A DNA stretch of 64,000 bases from Acanthaster planci (taxonomy: Eukaryota > Echinodermata > Asteroidea > Valvatida > Acanthasteridae). Location: positions 2,898 through 66,897 of the forward strand of contig NW_019091716.1 in NCBI RefSeq assembly GCF_001949145.1. Direction: 5' to 3'. Position 1 is the first letter of the stretch; the number at the start of each line of letters is the position of its first letter. The notes under the pieces were generated by a model. It did not search any database, was not told the origin of the DNA, and worked only from the letters and a program-made list of their open reading frames with translations. Shown here piece by piece: positions 37,321 to 48,524 of the stretch. Both the position numbers and the translations under genes were made by a program.

Positions 37321-37574
37321 ATGAATAACTTTGGTAAGTCCAGGGAGTAATAAAATTTATCACTAAGTTGCGCTTTGAGGTACTTTTTTGTGTGAAGACT
37401 AAAAATAACTCGTGCTTTAGGACTTTTGCAGAAAATAGCCAGGGCAAAGTTCTGTCAAACAAAAGGTTGATAACAGGAAACCATGTAGCAAGTCTTTACT
37501 GGATGATGTCAAGGTCAATTAACCAGTCGGATGACAATGCCTCCATGCACAGTGCAGAATTTCCAAGTCGCACC
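37321..37574 (+). other. Alternative N-terminal extension / 5' leader of the dehydrogenase gene
   Basis: The reading frame stays open upstream of ATG 37575 to an in-frame ATG at 37368. In addition, ATG 37321 is followed by a strong donor (TTTG then GTAAGT at 37334). An acceptor (TTTTGCAG, ending 37431) would rejoin the same frame with a 98-bp intron. Either would add 40-80 polar residues before the membrane segment. I prefer 37575 because of its Kozak context. Confidence 0.35.
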
Positions 37575-40500
37575 ATGGCAGAGCTTAAGCTTGCACTTCA
37601 AGCAGTGGCTATATTTCTCTTTTGCTCTTACACCTCTGTGCGGTTCCTTGTCCCCCTAATGGGCCAAGAATTCCTCTCACGGTGCCTTGGAACTGTCCTG
37701 TGCGGCGTCTCCTCTGTCTGCATCGCCTCCTACGCGACGCGTGGGGGCAAGATCGCCAACTTTCGGGACAAGGCAGTGCTGATCACTGGGTGCGATACGG
37801 GAATGGGTAATGCTCTGGCTCGGCGACTGGACGGGATGGGCTTCCGGGTGTTCGCTGGCTGCTTGGAGGCAGAGTATGGAGAGGGAGCAGCTGGGCTGAG
37901 GGCAGAGTGCTCTGAGAGGCTGAAGGTGATTCAGATGGACGTGACCAGTGACAAGGAAGTTGTGGAGGCTGTCACTGCTGTGGAGGAAACGTTGGCGAAG
38001 ACGGGGGATGGTGAGAGGTTTTGTTTAGCTTGTCTAAGGGACTGTTGTCCAAGTTCTAGAGATGTAGTCAATGTAGTCAAACTATAGGTTTTCCGGCCAA
38101 TTTTTGAAAATGTGTAAATGAATCAGTAATAGCAGCATTTGTTTTGAGCGAAATGGAACGAACATTCAAATCCCCGTTTCTATCTAACAAATAAAAATTC
38201 TGTTTCAAGGAGGCGAGGCGCAAAATTGAACGCACCTCTGCAATCCTGCATTCATCTTAATTTGAACTCAATCTATTTCACAAAGTGTGCGGCAATTTCG
38301 CGCGAAGAGTTATTTAAACGCATTACTTGTTAAGAGCTTGCGTTCGTGCACCAACCAAATTACATTCTGAGAGGTGTTTAGTTGATTGGTAAAATAGTTG
38401 AATATTCATGATTGAAACAAAACCCTTCGTGCGGTCAAAGGAAACTAACGACTATTGTAGGAAACCTATAAACACCGGCGCTGAGGAAACCTTCCTTCTT
38501 GTGCTGCGTTTCTATCACACAAACCGTATCTTTTTACAGGTTGATAACAAACATATTAGAAATGAGTAAGATTTATATTTATTATCCAAGTGGTGTCATG
38601 ATTTCGTAACCTTGTATATTCTTATCAAATTGAATGTTTATTTTGCGATTTTAAATTATAGCAAATGGAAATGAATATTCAGTTCTGAAGGGTCACGGTA
38701 AAAGACAGAGTTTCAGCTAATAAGAATGCACATTTGTTGTAATTGGCAAGGAATATGTCAATACGAAATCCCAATAACGTATTTTGTTACCTCTTTAAAC
38801 GCAATGCACATTCAATTATTTTATTTGAAGGATGCAGAACGAAGTCGAATGCTTCTTATTGCGAAAATGAAACCAGGTTTAAAGTCGTTTTCAAAATCTA
38901 CGCTAAATTCATGTTTTTACAAATTGGATAGCGCATTTTCCGAAATTGGCCAGGAAAACCTATGTTAAAGAGGATGGGGCGAGCCTACCTCGCTTCATGC
39001 ACTAGGCCATTTGCCTGTGTTTTCCGTTTGTGCTCCCCATTCAGGAGAAAAAAATACTGACTTTTATAGGTTACTCTTTGAGATCATGTACAATTTCGCC
39101 GAGCCAAGTGCCCCTTTTGAATCCATTTTCCCAAAGTACCCCTCCCCGTTAATTAGACTTTATCAAAATAGTACTACAAACTGGTGAAAAGGAAGGGTTT
39201 TTTTCATGAGATGGGCATTTTCATAATCTAAGAGAGTCGATTACGAATGGAAATCGAGGAAATGGATGTGTACTCAAAGTTAGAGCACTGATTTAGTAGC
39301 TGTGGGGCGTTCTAAAAATAGAACTGCAGGTGACGGGGAGGGGTTCTGGTATACCCCCACTGCCAACGACCCAAAGGGTATGAAAACAAGGCGATTGAAA
39401 ATAGCGAAAAGGTTTGCTTCCATGAGCCTATAGCTTCCATGTGTTTGTTAACGACTGACAAGGAACACTTGACATGTACATGTACACTTGTTGAAGTTCA
39501 TTTTTCATGTGGCATCGAAAGCCGACGAACTGTGCTTGTACCATAGATTGTGAACATTCAAAATTTGAAACGGTTAGTAGTGTGTGCGTTTGTAAAGGGG
39601 ATCCAGGGGCACGAACCCGCTGCCCCCGGGGGTCACAGTTTCCCTGGGGCTTACATTCCCCGTAGGCACCCAACATTTGAAGTGTATTTGTGAACCTTTT
39701 TATCATTGTCATGTTTTCGAGGGACGAACAAAGTCTGCGTTAATTTTCACCGGATGATATACTGAGCTGTGTGCTTCTTTACATGGGAGGGGTCATGTGA
39801 TATTCTTAACAGGAAGATAATTAATACGTCACTCTGTTTCATCTATAATACAGTGCTATGGGGTGTGGTGAACAACGCAGGCGTGCTAACGTTTGGAATG
39901 GTGGAATGGATCTGCCTCGACGCATTTAAAAAAGTGATGGAAGTTAATACATGGGGGATGGTCCGAGTTACGAAGGCGTTCCTGCCTCTCATTCGCAAAA
40001 GCAAAGGTATGTGTAGTGCAGGGTGGTGCGAAGCTCAAATGGTCGCCATCAAATTCAGCATGAAATATATTGCTAGAGTATTCAGTCCAATGTGCGTGTT
40101 TTGCCATACTATGGCCAGAGTTCAGAAGGCCTACGTAAATAGTTCACCTATACATAGGCTCGTAGAATAACTGGGAAAGGCGGGACAAGTGCTTTCGAGT
40201 CCCGTGCCTCTTCCCCTGTGTCCCGGCCCGCTTAGTGAAAATCGGAGAAATCCAGCTGCATAATTGTTTGAGACTACGGTCCGAACCAACCAGTGGCGTA
40301 AATCTGTGCCGGAAATTGCTGGAGGGGGGGGGTGAGCAAAGGTGGAGAATGTTTTGCCCGGCCATGAACATTTGAAAGGGGGGGGGTGACGCCATATGAC
40401 TCTAAGGGGTCGATGTTCATGATATCAATGTATCAGATCCGTAATAGGTTCTTTTCAGAACCACACATGCTCGTAAGAGAGACACCCTTGCATGGTGCTA

Positions 40501-43183
40501 ACGCAAACCTCAATAACTAATTTGCTACTTTCACCATGAAAAGCTCCAAAGCTCATCTGTAATACGTAACTAGAAGGCCATACATATGGCTTTTTAATTT
40601 TTTTCCTTTTTTGATTGATAGTGAACGCATTTTAGTCGATGGAAGTTTAAAAACCTCTTCACAATCCGCTTTAATCTTTGTTCACCAAAAAAAGTGGGAA
40701 GATGATACAATAGCCCCCCCCCTCAAAAAGTGTTGGAGGATATATACCCCCATCCCTCGGGATTTACAACCATGAAACCAGCAAGTGCATACAACCATGA
40801 AACCAGCCAGTGCTTCCAAACGAATTAGGCCCTCAATTGCCCCCCACAGCTTATTTTGCATTTCTTATTGTTTATGTTAATTTCATTGATGTTTTCCACA
40901 CGTTCTCTGTGTATATGATCGTTATTGCCCTTAGGTCGCATTGTGAACATGAGCAGTGTGCTGGGTCGATTCAGCTCGCCCTATTGTACGCCATACTGCA
41001 TGACCAAGTACGCTGTCCAGGCCTTCACCGACGCACTGCGTGTTGAATTGTTCCCATGGGGCGTCAAGGCAGTCATTGTTGAACCTGGGACATTCTCGGC
41101 AGGTACGATAAAGGCCGCTAGGAGGGGCTGCAGGGTTGGGCTGATCTTGGGATAAGTGACGTTTCCAGCTCCTGGGTCGGAGAGGGGGATATATATTTTT
41201 TTCTAAAAACGACAATGCCCAAAACTGATCATGTGTAAAAGATCCTGAACTGTGTAAGAAAGAAACGTGGCGGTGCCGATTTTAAATGCTAGCTCTTTCA
41301 ATTCCCCAAACCGAAGTTCATCCCACAATAGCGGGGCTGATATTTGAGTGGGTGAAGTTGGAGCAAACACAAAAGATCGTTACCCAAGCCAAATAGTGCC
41401 CACCTATTGTGTCTACCATACTTAAGATAGGCTAATGGACACGAATATCAGTTATCTGAATGGTGTTGCATGTTGCCCTCACAGTGTTATACGCAATTCA
41501 TAAGGGAGATTTAAATTCCAAAAACTCAATGTAGGTCGTTTCATAAAATTGTAGACTGGTCAAGCTTAATGATGAGAGACTTAGAGCACGGGCGTTCGAA
41601 TGTCACCACTGCTTTTTTTTTTTGGCTCATCAAAGACCAAAAGTGTCTTAGCCTAACGGGTAATCTCTGTTGCGTGGACAGTTTACGAAGTCCAGTTGAG
41701 GCTTGAGCGCCTCAAGTACGCCCTATCCGCTCCGAGTGGAACAAAAGAGGGCCTGTTTTTGGTACTCACCGCATTGGTGCGCCATGAAGCTCACAAGTAT
41801 GTGCGCCTCTGACGCAGAACATGCCGAGTACGCGTAACTAATTCATTCTGGCATGTATGGTCTTTACACTGCACGCAGAACACGTGCAAAAAACCCGCTT
41901 GTAGCCACCTTCTTTCGCCGATTGGAGGTGCACTTCAGCTCGGGGCGGATACGGATTTGAGACTGGCCGACGCGGCGGCCAAAACTTAGGGGCCGTCTGC
42001 TTTTTTCCCTTGCAAGGTGCCCGAACCGTTTCGGTTTAAATGGATGAGCACGGAAGGGCTAGGAACCCCAAGATCACAAAAAATCCTATTTGGAAGCTGG
42101 TTACTGCGATTCATGGCAGATTTCAGACGTCTGTGCCCCTGAATGCTTGATCAAGCTGCATAAATTTTTGTTTCATTTTTTAGTTGTCAGGACCCATTTT
42201 CTATTTTGTCGGCTGCTCAAAGCTCCACGAACAAAGGGATTGAGGTTTCAAAAGTGGAGCCAATGGGCTGAAAGTTTTAATGTATCGCTACGTATGACAA
42301 TATTATTAGAGACACCATAAAAAATGAGAATTGAATTATTGTAAATTGCACGAATAGTAGGCCTAAATTTTGAAAGGCCCATTTCATAATTAAAAAAAAA
42401 ATTGTTCCACCCAAACATGGAACCGTGTAGAATGCATAGTCCTGTCGAAATCTATATCAGCTCGTTTTCACTGCCTTTCAATTCAAACATAAATAAAGAG
42501 GGCGATATGAAGAGCCTATTCTTAAATCTTTTCAAGCAGATTGACGATTTTCATCCCATTCCCACTTCCCCCCCTTTACTTGGACTATCTCAATGCTATG
42601 GATCATATACCAGTACCAGTATATTTCAGTGTCCCATTTCGTCTCACAAATGGATTAGTGGGGTTATTCTAGCTCCCCTCTGTTGTCATTGTAGTTTCCA
42701 TGTAAAAATGGGTTTTATATTGGGGGGACGAGGGTAAAACTGGAAGTTATGCTCTGTTAGAATCCCCCAGACAGGACTGCTCTTTGAATTACAGAACAAC
42801 ATTTTTTACCCCGTGAACAACTCGCAGGTACCTCTGTAATGCTGAGAGAGGGTATTCTAAATAGCGGGATGGAAAGAGTCTGGCGCTCAGCCCCTGAAGA
42901 AGTCCGACAGGCCTATGGTGAGGACCACTTCCAGAGCGTCAAGAAGGCCCTAATCATGCCCATCTTGAAGACAACTCACGGCAGCATCGTTCCTGTCATC
43001 GACGCGTATACCAGCGCCCTCACCGACGAAATCCCCAAAGACAGATATTTCCCGTCCAATGCCATGTGCAAGTGCATCGCCTGGGCCCACTACTACCTTC
43101 CGGCGTCCATCATGGATGCCGTTGCCAATCTCTACCTCGCCTTCTTCTGTGCCAAACTTCAGGGGCTCGAGACCTCTTATTAA
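37575..43183 (+). CDS. Short-chain dehydrogenase/reductase, SDR9C type (17beta-HSD2/BDH1-like)
   Basis: Four exons, 37575-38010, 39854-40006, 40935-41102 and 42828-43183, splice in phase to 370 codons. The start ATG 37575 has a strong context (CACCATGGC). The N-terminus has two hydrophobic stretches ([17 protein letters not shown] and [17 protein letters not shown]), so the enzyme is probably ER- or membrane-anchored. Then come TGCDTGMG (NAD(P)-binding Rossmann loop), MDVTSD, NNAG, VNMSS and YCMTK (catalytic Ser-Tyr-Lys) and EPGTFSAG. Family members oxidise 17beta-hydroxysteroids or 3-hydroxybutyrate using NAD. The core resembles BDH1, while the anchor and the C-terminal [10 protein letters not shown] resemble HSD17B2. 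The substrate is therefore not predictable. Length is within the family range. All catalytic residues are present. Confidence 0.92.
40294..40780. repeat. Dispersed repeat, copy 1 (intron 2 of the dehydrogenase)
   Basis: Shares ordered blocks with 50509-50860: GGCGTAAATCTGTGCC at the left, G-rich runs, CATATTTATGGCTTTTT-like and GAACGCATTTTAGTC/GAATACATTTTAGTC blocks, then TTCACAATCCGCTT/TTCACAGTCAGCTT and a G-run with GTTGGAGGATATA. The copies are strongly diverged. The left end CAGTGGCGTA resembles a DNA-transposon terminus. Confidence 0.65.
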
Positions 43184-43748
43184 ACGACTTTACATCAGAA
43201 AGCCCATGGTAGCTAAATCGTCACTCGATTGTGCCCCATCGCGAACTTCCCTCGATTGTGGTGACCTCAAATTTCTCTCTCCAAAGTTTGAACGGAAAAT
43301 AGGGAAGTCCCAAGTAAATTGCTACCAAAGCTGACCCACGCATCCTAGGGAGTCTGTTATTGCATTCTAATTTAAATGTTTTTAATTAGCAAACGGAAAC
43401 ACGACATCTTGTCCACTGATATATACTAAAAATATCTGCACTCGGAAATGTCTGCACTCGAACAAAATTACTATTGAACCAATCCAACGAGAGCCGCAAA
43501 AAAATTACTTCACACGTCTGTAAAGGACGAAGTGATTATGGTTGAGGGAAAGACATGGTGGATACCAACAAAAACCCCTGAATTTTGTTTTTGAACCACA
43601 GTACTAAGGGCATTTAGGTTACTCGGCTTAAATGATTTTGCCGTCAGCTTTTAAAATCCCAAAATAGTGCCATCACATTTGCACCACTAGCCCCGTTAAT
43701 ATGAAGGGAATAATTAAATGTTTGACCGCCCATACTTTGTAAGATGAA

Positions 43749-43754
43749 AATAAA
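43749..43754 (+). terminator. Candidate polyadenylation signal AATAAA of the dehydrogenase gene
   Basis: First AATAAA downstream of the stop codon, giving a 3' UTR of ~570 bases. Sequence match only. Confidence 0.45.
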
Positions 43755-44137
43755 ACCCGAGCAGAAGAAAGGTTCATTATCACTGCTTCCAAAGCTTAGT
43801 CGTTCCTAAGACTGGCCAAACACATGTTTCCATCCTGAAATACTTTGTGTCCCCAAAATTTCCACACGTAAACTGGGCCGTTCGGGCATTTTGTTGTTCT
43901 TTTTCCTATCCATGCTTATAGACCACTGTTTGTTACTCTACACAATGATTGAAATTACTGGTTAGCAGAACATGAACAATACTTCCCCACAGAATAATCG
44001 ACCTGGATTCTGTGTATTTTAAGAACGACTGACGTATCTGGGTAATTTATTTTTCAAGTGGGAGGTACATAAAACAGCTGCACATGCTATGTACAAATTC
44101 CAAGCACTGGTCTCAATTGAAAGAGAGGTATACGCAC

Positions 44138-44297
44138 AATGAGCCAGTTCGGTATTTCACCAGGCAAGGTCATACGGGAACTAAGAACGCGCCTGCGTAG
44201 GGATCGTCTGAAATGGCAGACCTCGCACGCGCGTCTGAATGACTTCGGACGCGTTTCATTTTCGGCATGCTCAATTGAAATACTGAACTGGCTCATT
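44138..44297. mobile_element. MITE with 22-bp terminal inverted repeats, 160 bp
   Basis: AATGAGCCAGTTCGGTATTT at 44138 is matched in inverse orientation by AATACTGAACTGGCTCATT ending at 44297; the 22-bp arms differ at one position. The interior is CpG-rich (AACGCGCCTGCG, ACGCGCGTCTG) and non-coding. The AATGAGCCAGTTC word recurs once at 19767 in an ANAPC1 intron, suggesting a family. No clear target duplication. Confidence 0.75.
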
Positions 44298-45028
44298 TAA
44301 CATGTTGGTGTGCAAGCTTGTGCTTGAAATCAACTGTTCTGGCTTGGCCAAAACGTTATTGCTCTGTTTTGGCTTTTTTAAAATTATGTTTTATTTAAAA
44401 ATGGCTTGAGCAATTGTGATTGTTAAATTGTGACACAATGTAACGGGGTAGAAGTAGAAATGCGTGTACATTAAGTGTCATTGCTTGGGGGCCACTGTGG
44501 GTGCTGGCTGGTTTTTTATCATGCCATTTAAAGGGGACTTGACCAGCAGGAATGTCTTGGGTATTTACGAATGCGTCCACACGACGGTGGTACATTGAAG
44601 AAGTACCATCAAGTTAAGATTAATTTTAGATTTTTTTGTCATTTCAAGTTCATTGTTGTTCTACACAGAGTCTTTTTTTCACTGTATACCCAGGTTCTCA
44701 ATGTAGTGTGACACCTTTCGAATTAGCTTAGAATTAAAAAACAAAAACGTTAATTTCCAATTTAGGCGAACTGGCTTTCAGCTTTGGTATCTCTGCACAG
44801 TGTTTTGTGTAGACGTGATAAGACACAGGTTAGTTGTATTATACCCGGTCTCGATTTCACATTGCTGGCCAACAGGTTACAAATCGAAGTTCAACTGTCA
44901 TTGTGTAAACTTAAGATCATGTGATTAGATTGGTTTCGTTTTGTCTGGTGTGTTCTGTGTCGTGGTTCTTACTGTTTAATGCGCACAACAGTTTCGCCCA
45001 CCCAATTACCCACACTAATTCTTCCAAA

Positions 45029-47133
45029 ATGGCGGCATCTCACAGTCTTCTGATCTTTACTCTTCTTGCTGTTTTGTGTGCATACGGTAAGTTCAGTAAA
45101 CCCCACCCTGTTCTGTCGAAAGGCGCACAAAACTTGCAATACTTCTCTCTGGGATATCATTTTACGGGTATTTTCAACGGATGCCCACTTTGGGGTTTGG
45201 AGTCGGGGTTGGCTGGGTGAGTTTCAGTTGTGTTTCCTTTTCGAATCGATTTTATTGCATAGCTCTTAGATACACCATTCTGTCGTTGGCCACTTGCGTC
45301 ATAAAATTCGTCGACGCATTTCTTCTTCATTGTCCCGCGACTGTTACGTTATTTACCGTGAACGCAAAACAAGCATATCGAACGATAGGGCTGAATTCAT
45401 CGATTTAATACTCTTTGATCTGTCCCTGTAAGGTCATGCCGTATATTGGGAGTGCCCGCCTTTGTTTGACGACTTATCGATCACTGCTGGATTCGACTGC
45501 CCTCTGCCCGGCCAGTCCTCAGATTTGATTTATTGCTGCGATGCGTATGAGACAGATCAGCATTGTTGCGACTACAACGCCTACTACGGCTATACTAGCT
45601 GGAGGCAAGTGCATACTCAGACGACTTTTGCAGTCTGTTTTCCCCGAGATCCAAAATGCCCACAATTACGACAAATGCAACCTTTCTGAAACTTTAATAA
45701 GAGACATTGAGGCACATGAACTGACCTGTTTTGAGGGAAAGCGGCAGAAGAGTGGAACAATTAGTGTAAGGCGGAACATTGATGGCCTGACATTTAAAAA
45801 AACTAATCAAAGAATATGTAATTTGTTAAGCTGACGAGCCTGAACATTCACAGCGGTGTAACAATTATGTCAAAATGCTCACCCAAAAAAACAGGAAAAG
45901 CTCTCTCAAGCTCAGCTGCACGCATGCATGGACAACGGGGCGTATGCATGTGTCCGTTGATACAAAGAAACACAATGTATGCATATAGCTTAACATTAAC
46001 TTACCTGGGTCTCTCTGGACAAATTTTTTACACAGCCTTGGAGCCATCATGGGCGTAATTTTCGGGAGTCTTATCGGCATTTCTCTCCTGGTCACTTTCA
46101 TCATCATCTGCTTTGTCTGCTCGGGTAGGAGGCAAATGCCACATACGCCCGTTGTAGTCTCTCAAGTACAGAGTAAGTATACCTATTTGCCAATCCCATC
46201 GTGTGTAGCTTGCGAAGGTAACCCTGCATACCCAATGTTTATAGGTTTAATCAAGACAGTATCAAAAACAGGCTAGTTAATGTGGCCTCGGCCATTTCGG
46301 TCCCACTCAATGAACCCGTAGCTTTCACAGTCCCAACGCCCCAACTTTGTATTGTTATTGCCAATATTACTATCGGAAACGTTGTGTGAACTTTGGTCGC
46401 TAGTTGTGGATTCTGCACTAGGCCTACGTCTTGTTCTTAAGTAAGCATTGGCTAACCTCCTGGGAGAATTTGTTTCTGGAAACGAGGAGAAAAGGGTGAC
46501 TTGGGGGGGGTGTTCACTTCCCTTTCTATCAAATGCGTTAACCCCCCCCCAATTTAGCCTTATCCTGTGGAAAGGCCACGGAAAGTTACGCAAAGGAATT
46601 TCCGAATTTCTTCTCCCCTGCCCAACAGTTTGAAAGTTTGAAAGACTTGAGAGTTTTCAGAAAACTTTGCTCACCGCTGTGTCGACTAAAGATCGTTAAT
46701 TTACTTTCATACTAGCGCGCAATAGCAATTTCTCCACGATTCCACCGAAATCTACAGAAAAGCCAACGGAGACGCCCAAGTGCCTAAGATTTTTTTTCCG
46801 AACTCCTTCCCCGTTCTTCAGGTATATATAATTTCCTGCATTCTTTCCCAAGATGACTCCCCTCGTCATGGAGAGGAACGACCTGTCGTCAAACCAGTTC
46901 AAGGGCCTGATTCAAATTGTATGGCCTGAGGAAATTGTATGGACATGAGCTTAGCAATAACATTTTAATTAACAAAGCTCTCGGCCTCTTTTCCCACAGC
47001 TGTACCGGCACCACAGCAAGGATGTGATGTACTCGTTACGGACCCACCATCCTACGGTGAAGTTGTTAGAGCACCACCCAAAGTCGGACAGTACCAGCAA
47101 TTCACCAATGAACCATGCTACCCAATTAATTGA
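45029..47133 (+). CDS. Shisa-like single-pass membrane protein
   Basis: Four exons, 45029-45086, 45433-45604, 46036-46172 and 47000-47133, give 166 codons. Exon 1 encodes a signal peptide (MAASHSLLIFTLLAVLCAYG; AAAATGGCGG start). Exon 2 encodes a Cys-rich ectodomain (WECPP, DCPLPG, YCCDAYETDQHCCDYNAYYG) with the paired-Cys pattern CC-x(n)-CC typical of Shisa proteins. Exon 3 encodes the membrane segment (LGAIMGVIFGSLIGISLLV, then FIIICFVC). Exon 4 is a Pro-rich tail with DPPSYGEVV, a PPxY motif that binds WW-domain ubiquitin ligases. Shisa proteins act as adaptors that regulate trafficking of membrane receptors. Exon 2 uses a GC donor (GGAG then GCAAGT); its phase fits exon 3 exactly. The family assignment is by architecture; the subtype and partner are unknown. 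Confidence 0.78.
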
Positions 47134-48518
47134 TAGATGATTGGTCTGTAAGCAAGGCTTTTTTTTGGGGGGGAAACAAAATTGAAAAATAATGAGTAAC
47201 CATTTATGGCGTTGATGACGCAACATCATGCTTTGGAGGAATTTACACGCTTTTGGAAGTAAGGGATAGGGACCAATATTGCCTTTTCTCATTATTAAAA
47301 AGTACTCCTTTTTAGGGGGTAAGGCATGGCCAGAATTGTGCACCCTCCCCTGGATCCGTCCTTTGTTCTATACTGGTAAGAGGTCCTAAAATCGTTGTTC
47401 TCATGACAAAGTATTTAACTGTGGACTAATGAGCACTATGAACAGCACAATGCTTCCAATGTCGCAGGTACCAGATTTAGGTTTTAAAAACTTTGTGGCC
47501 ATCCCCATTCATTAAAATTCCTTTAGTAACAACATCAACATTATTTTAAGATTTCAGTCATACATGCTAACACAAAACATGCCATCACACAAATACTGTC
47601 ATTTTTCTGTGTTAATGGAAAATTGGCCCTTAAAAATACTATGCTTTACCTTCTACATGTATTTTTAATGTAGTATTTGACACGCAAGTTAAAATTAACA
47701 TGCCCCTGCATCTTGTATTTCTTGTCTTCATCATTTTTGTTGATACTTTAAAGTTCGAAATACATTTTATTTTCAAAGAATTATACAAAAAATGACACTA
47801 TTATATACTTTCCTAAGTACATTTTCTTGTTTCTTATTTTTTCCAATCAATTTGAAGTTTGAAGCTAATGTTGTTGAATATTAAATATTACATAATATTT
47901 TAATAACAATATTTCACATGTAAGGTGCCCTGAACTTCAAAAGACTGAATGGGAAATCACGGATTAGTTTAGGCCTGGAAGTCGAAGCCTACGTATCATT
48001 GTGTACACATGTGATCACACTGACCAGCCGAGTTTCAAATTCTCTGGTTATCATGATTTATTTCAGTTATCCTCCAAATAATATCAACATTGGAAACATT
48101 TAAGGGTTCGTAAATGATGTACAATTTTGGTTTGATCTATAAAGTTGTATACACGATTGATTTTTTTATTCGTTAATATAAGTACATTTTTCTGGTTAAT
48201 TTTCATTGTTATGAAGTCTATTGATGTTGATGAAACACAGGCATAGGCCTAAGATCAGCACGGATGGATTATTTCCCATTATATCCCTAAGTGTCATCGG
48301 CGTTTAGTCTTATATTTCGAGCATGGCCAACTGTACCACGTTAAATCATCTTTCTTGTGTATTGGGATGGCTGGTTCGAAAGCATCGTACTAATTTCACC
48401 AGCGTCTCCAGGAGGCAGTGTTGTAACTAAGTCACTTTTCTACAAGTAATGCCAAGTCAAACGTGAAGTACTCCAGTCGCTATGTAACCGTTTAGGGCAA
48501 GACACAATGAGAAGTACC

Positions 48519-48524
48519 AATAAA
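48519..48524 (+). terminator. Candidate polyadenylation signal AATAAA of the Shisa-like gene
   Basis: AATAAA in ACCAATAAAATG, about 1.4 kb past the stop codon. A shorter 3' UTR using a variant signal is equally possible. Confidence 0.35.

Larger units (their letters stand above)
43184..45028. other. Intergenic interval between dehydrogenase and Shisa-like genes
   Basis: Contains the presumed dehydrogenase 3' UTR, the MITE at 44138-44297 and AT-rich sequence. The promoter of the Shisa-like gene must lie at the right end, but no TATA box is obvious. No gene seen. Confidence 0.5.
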
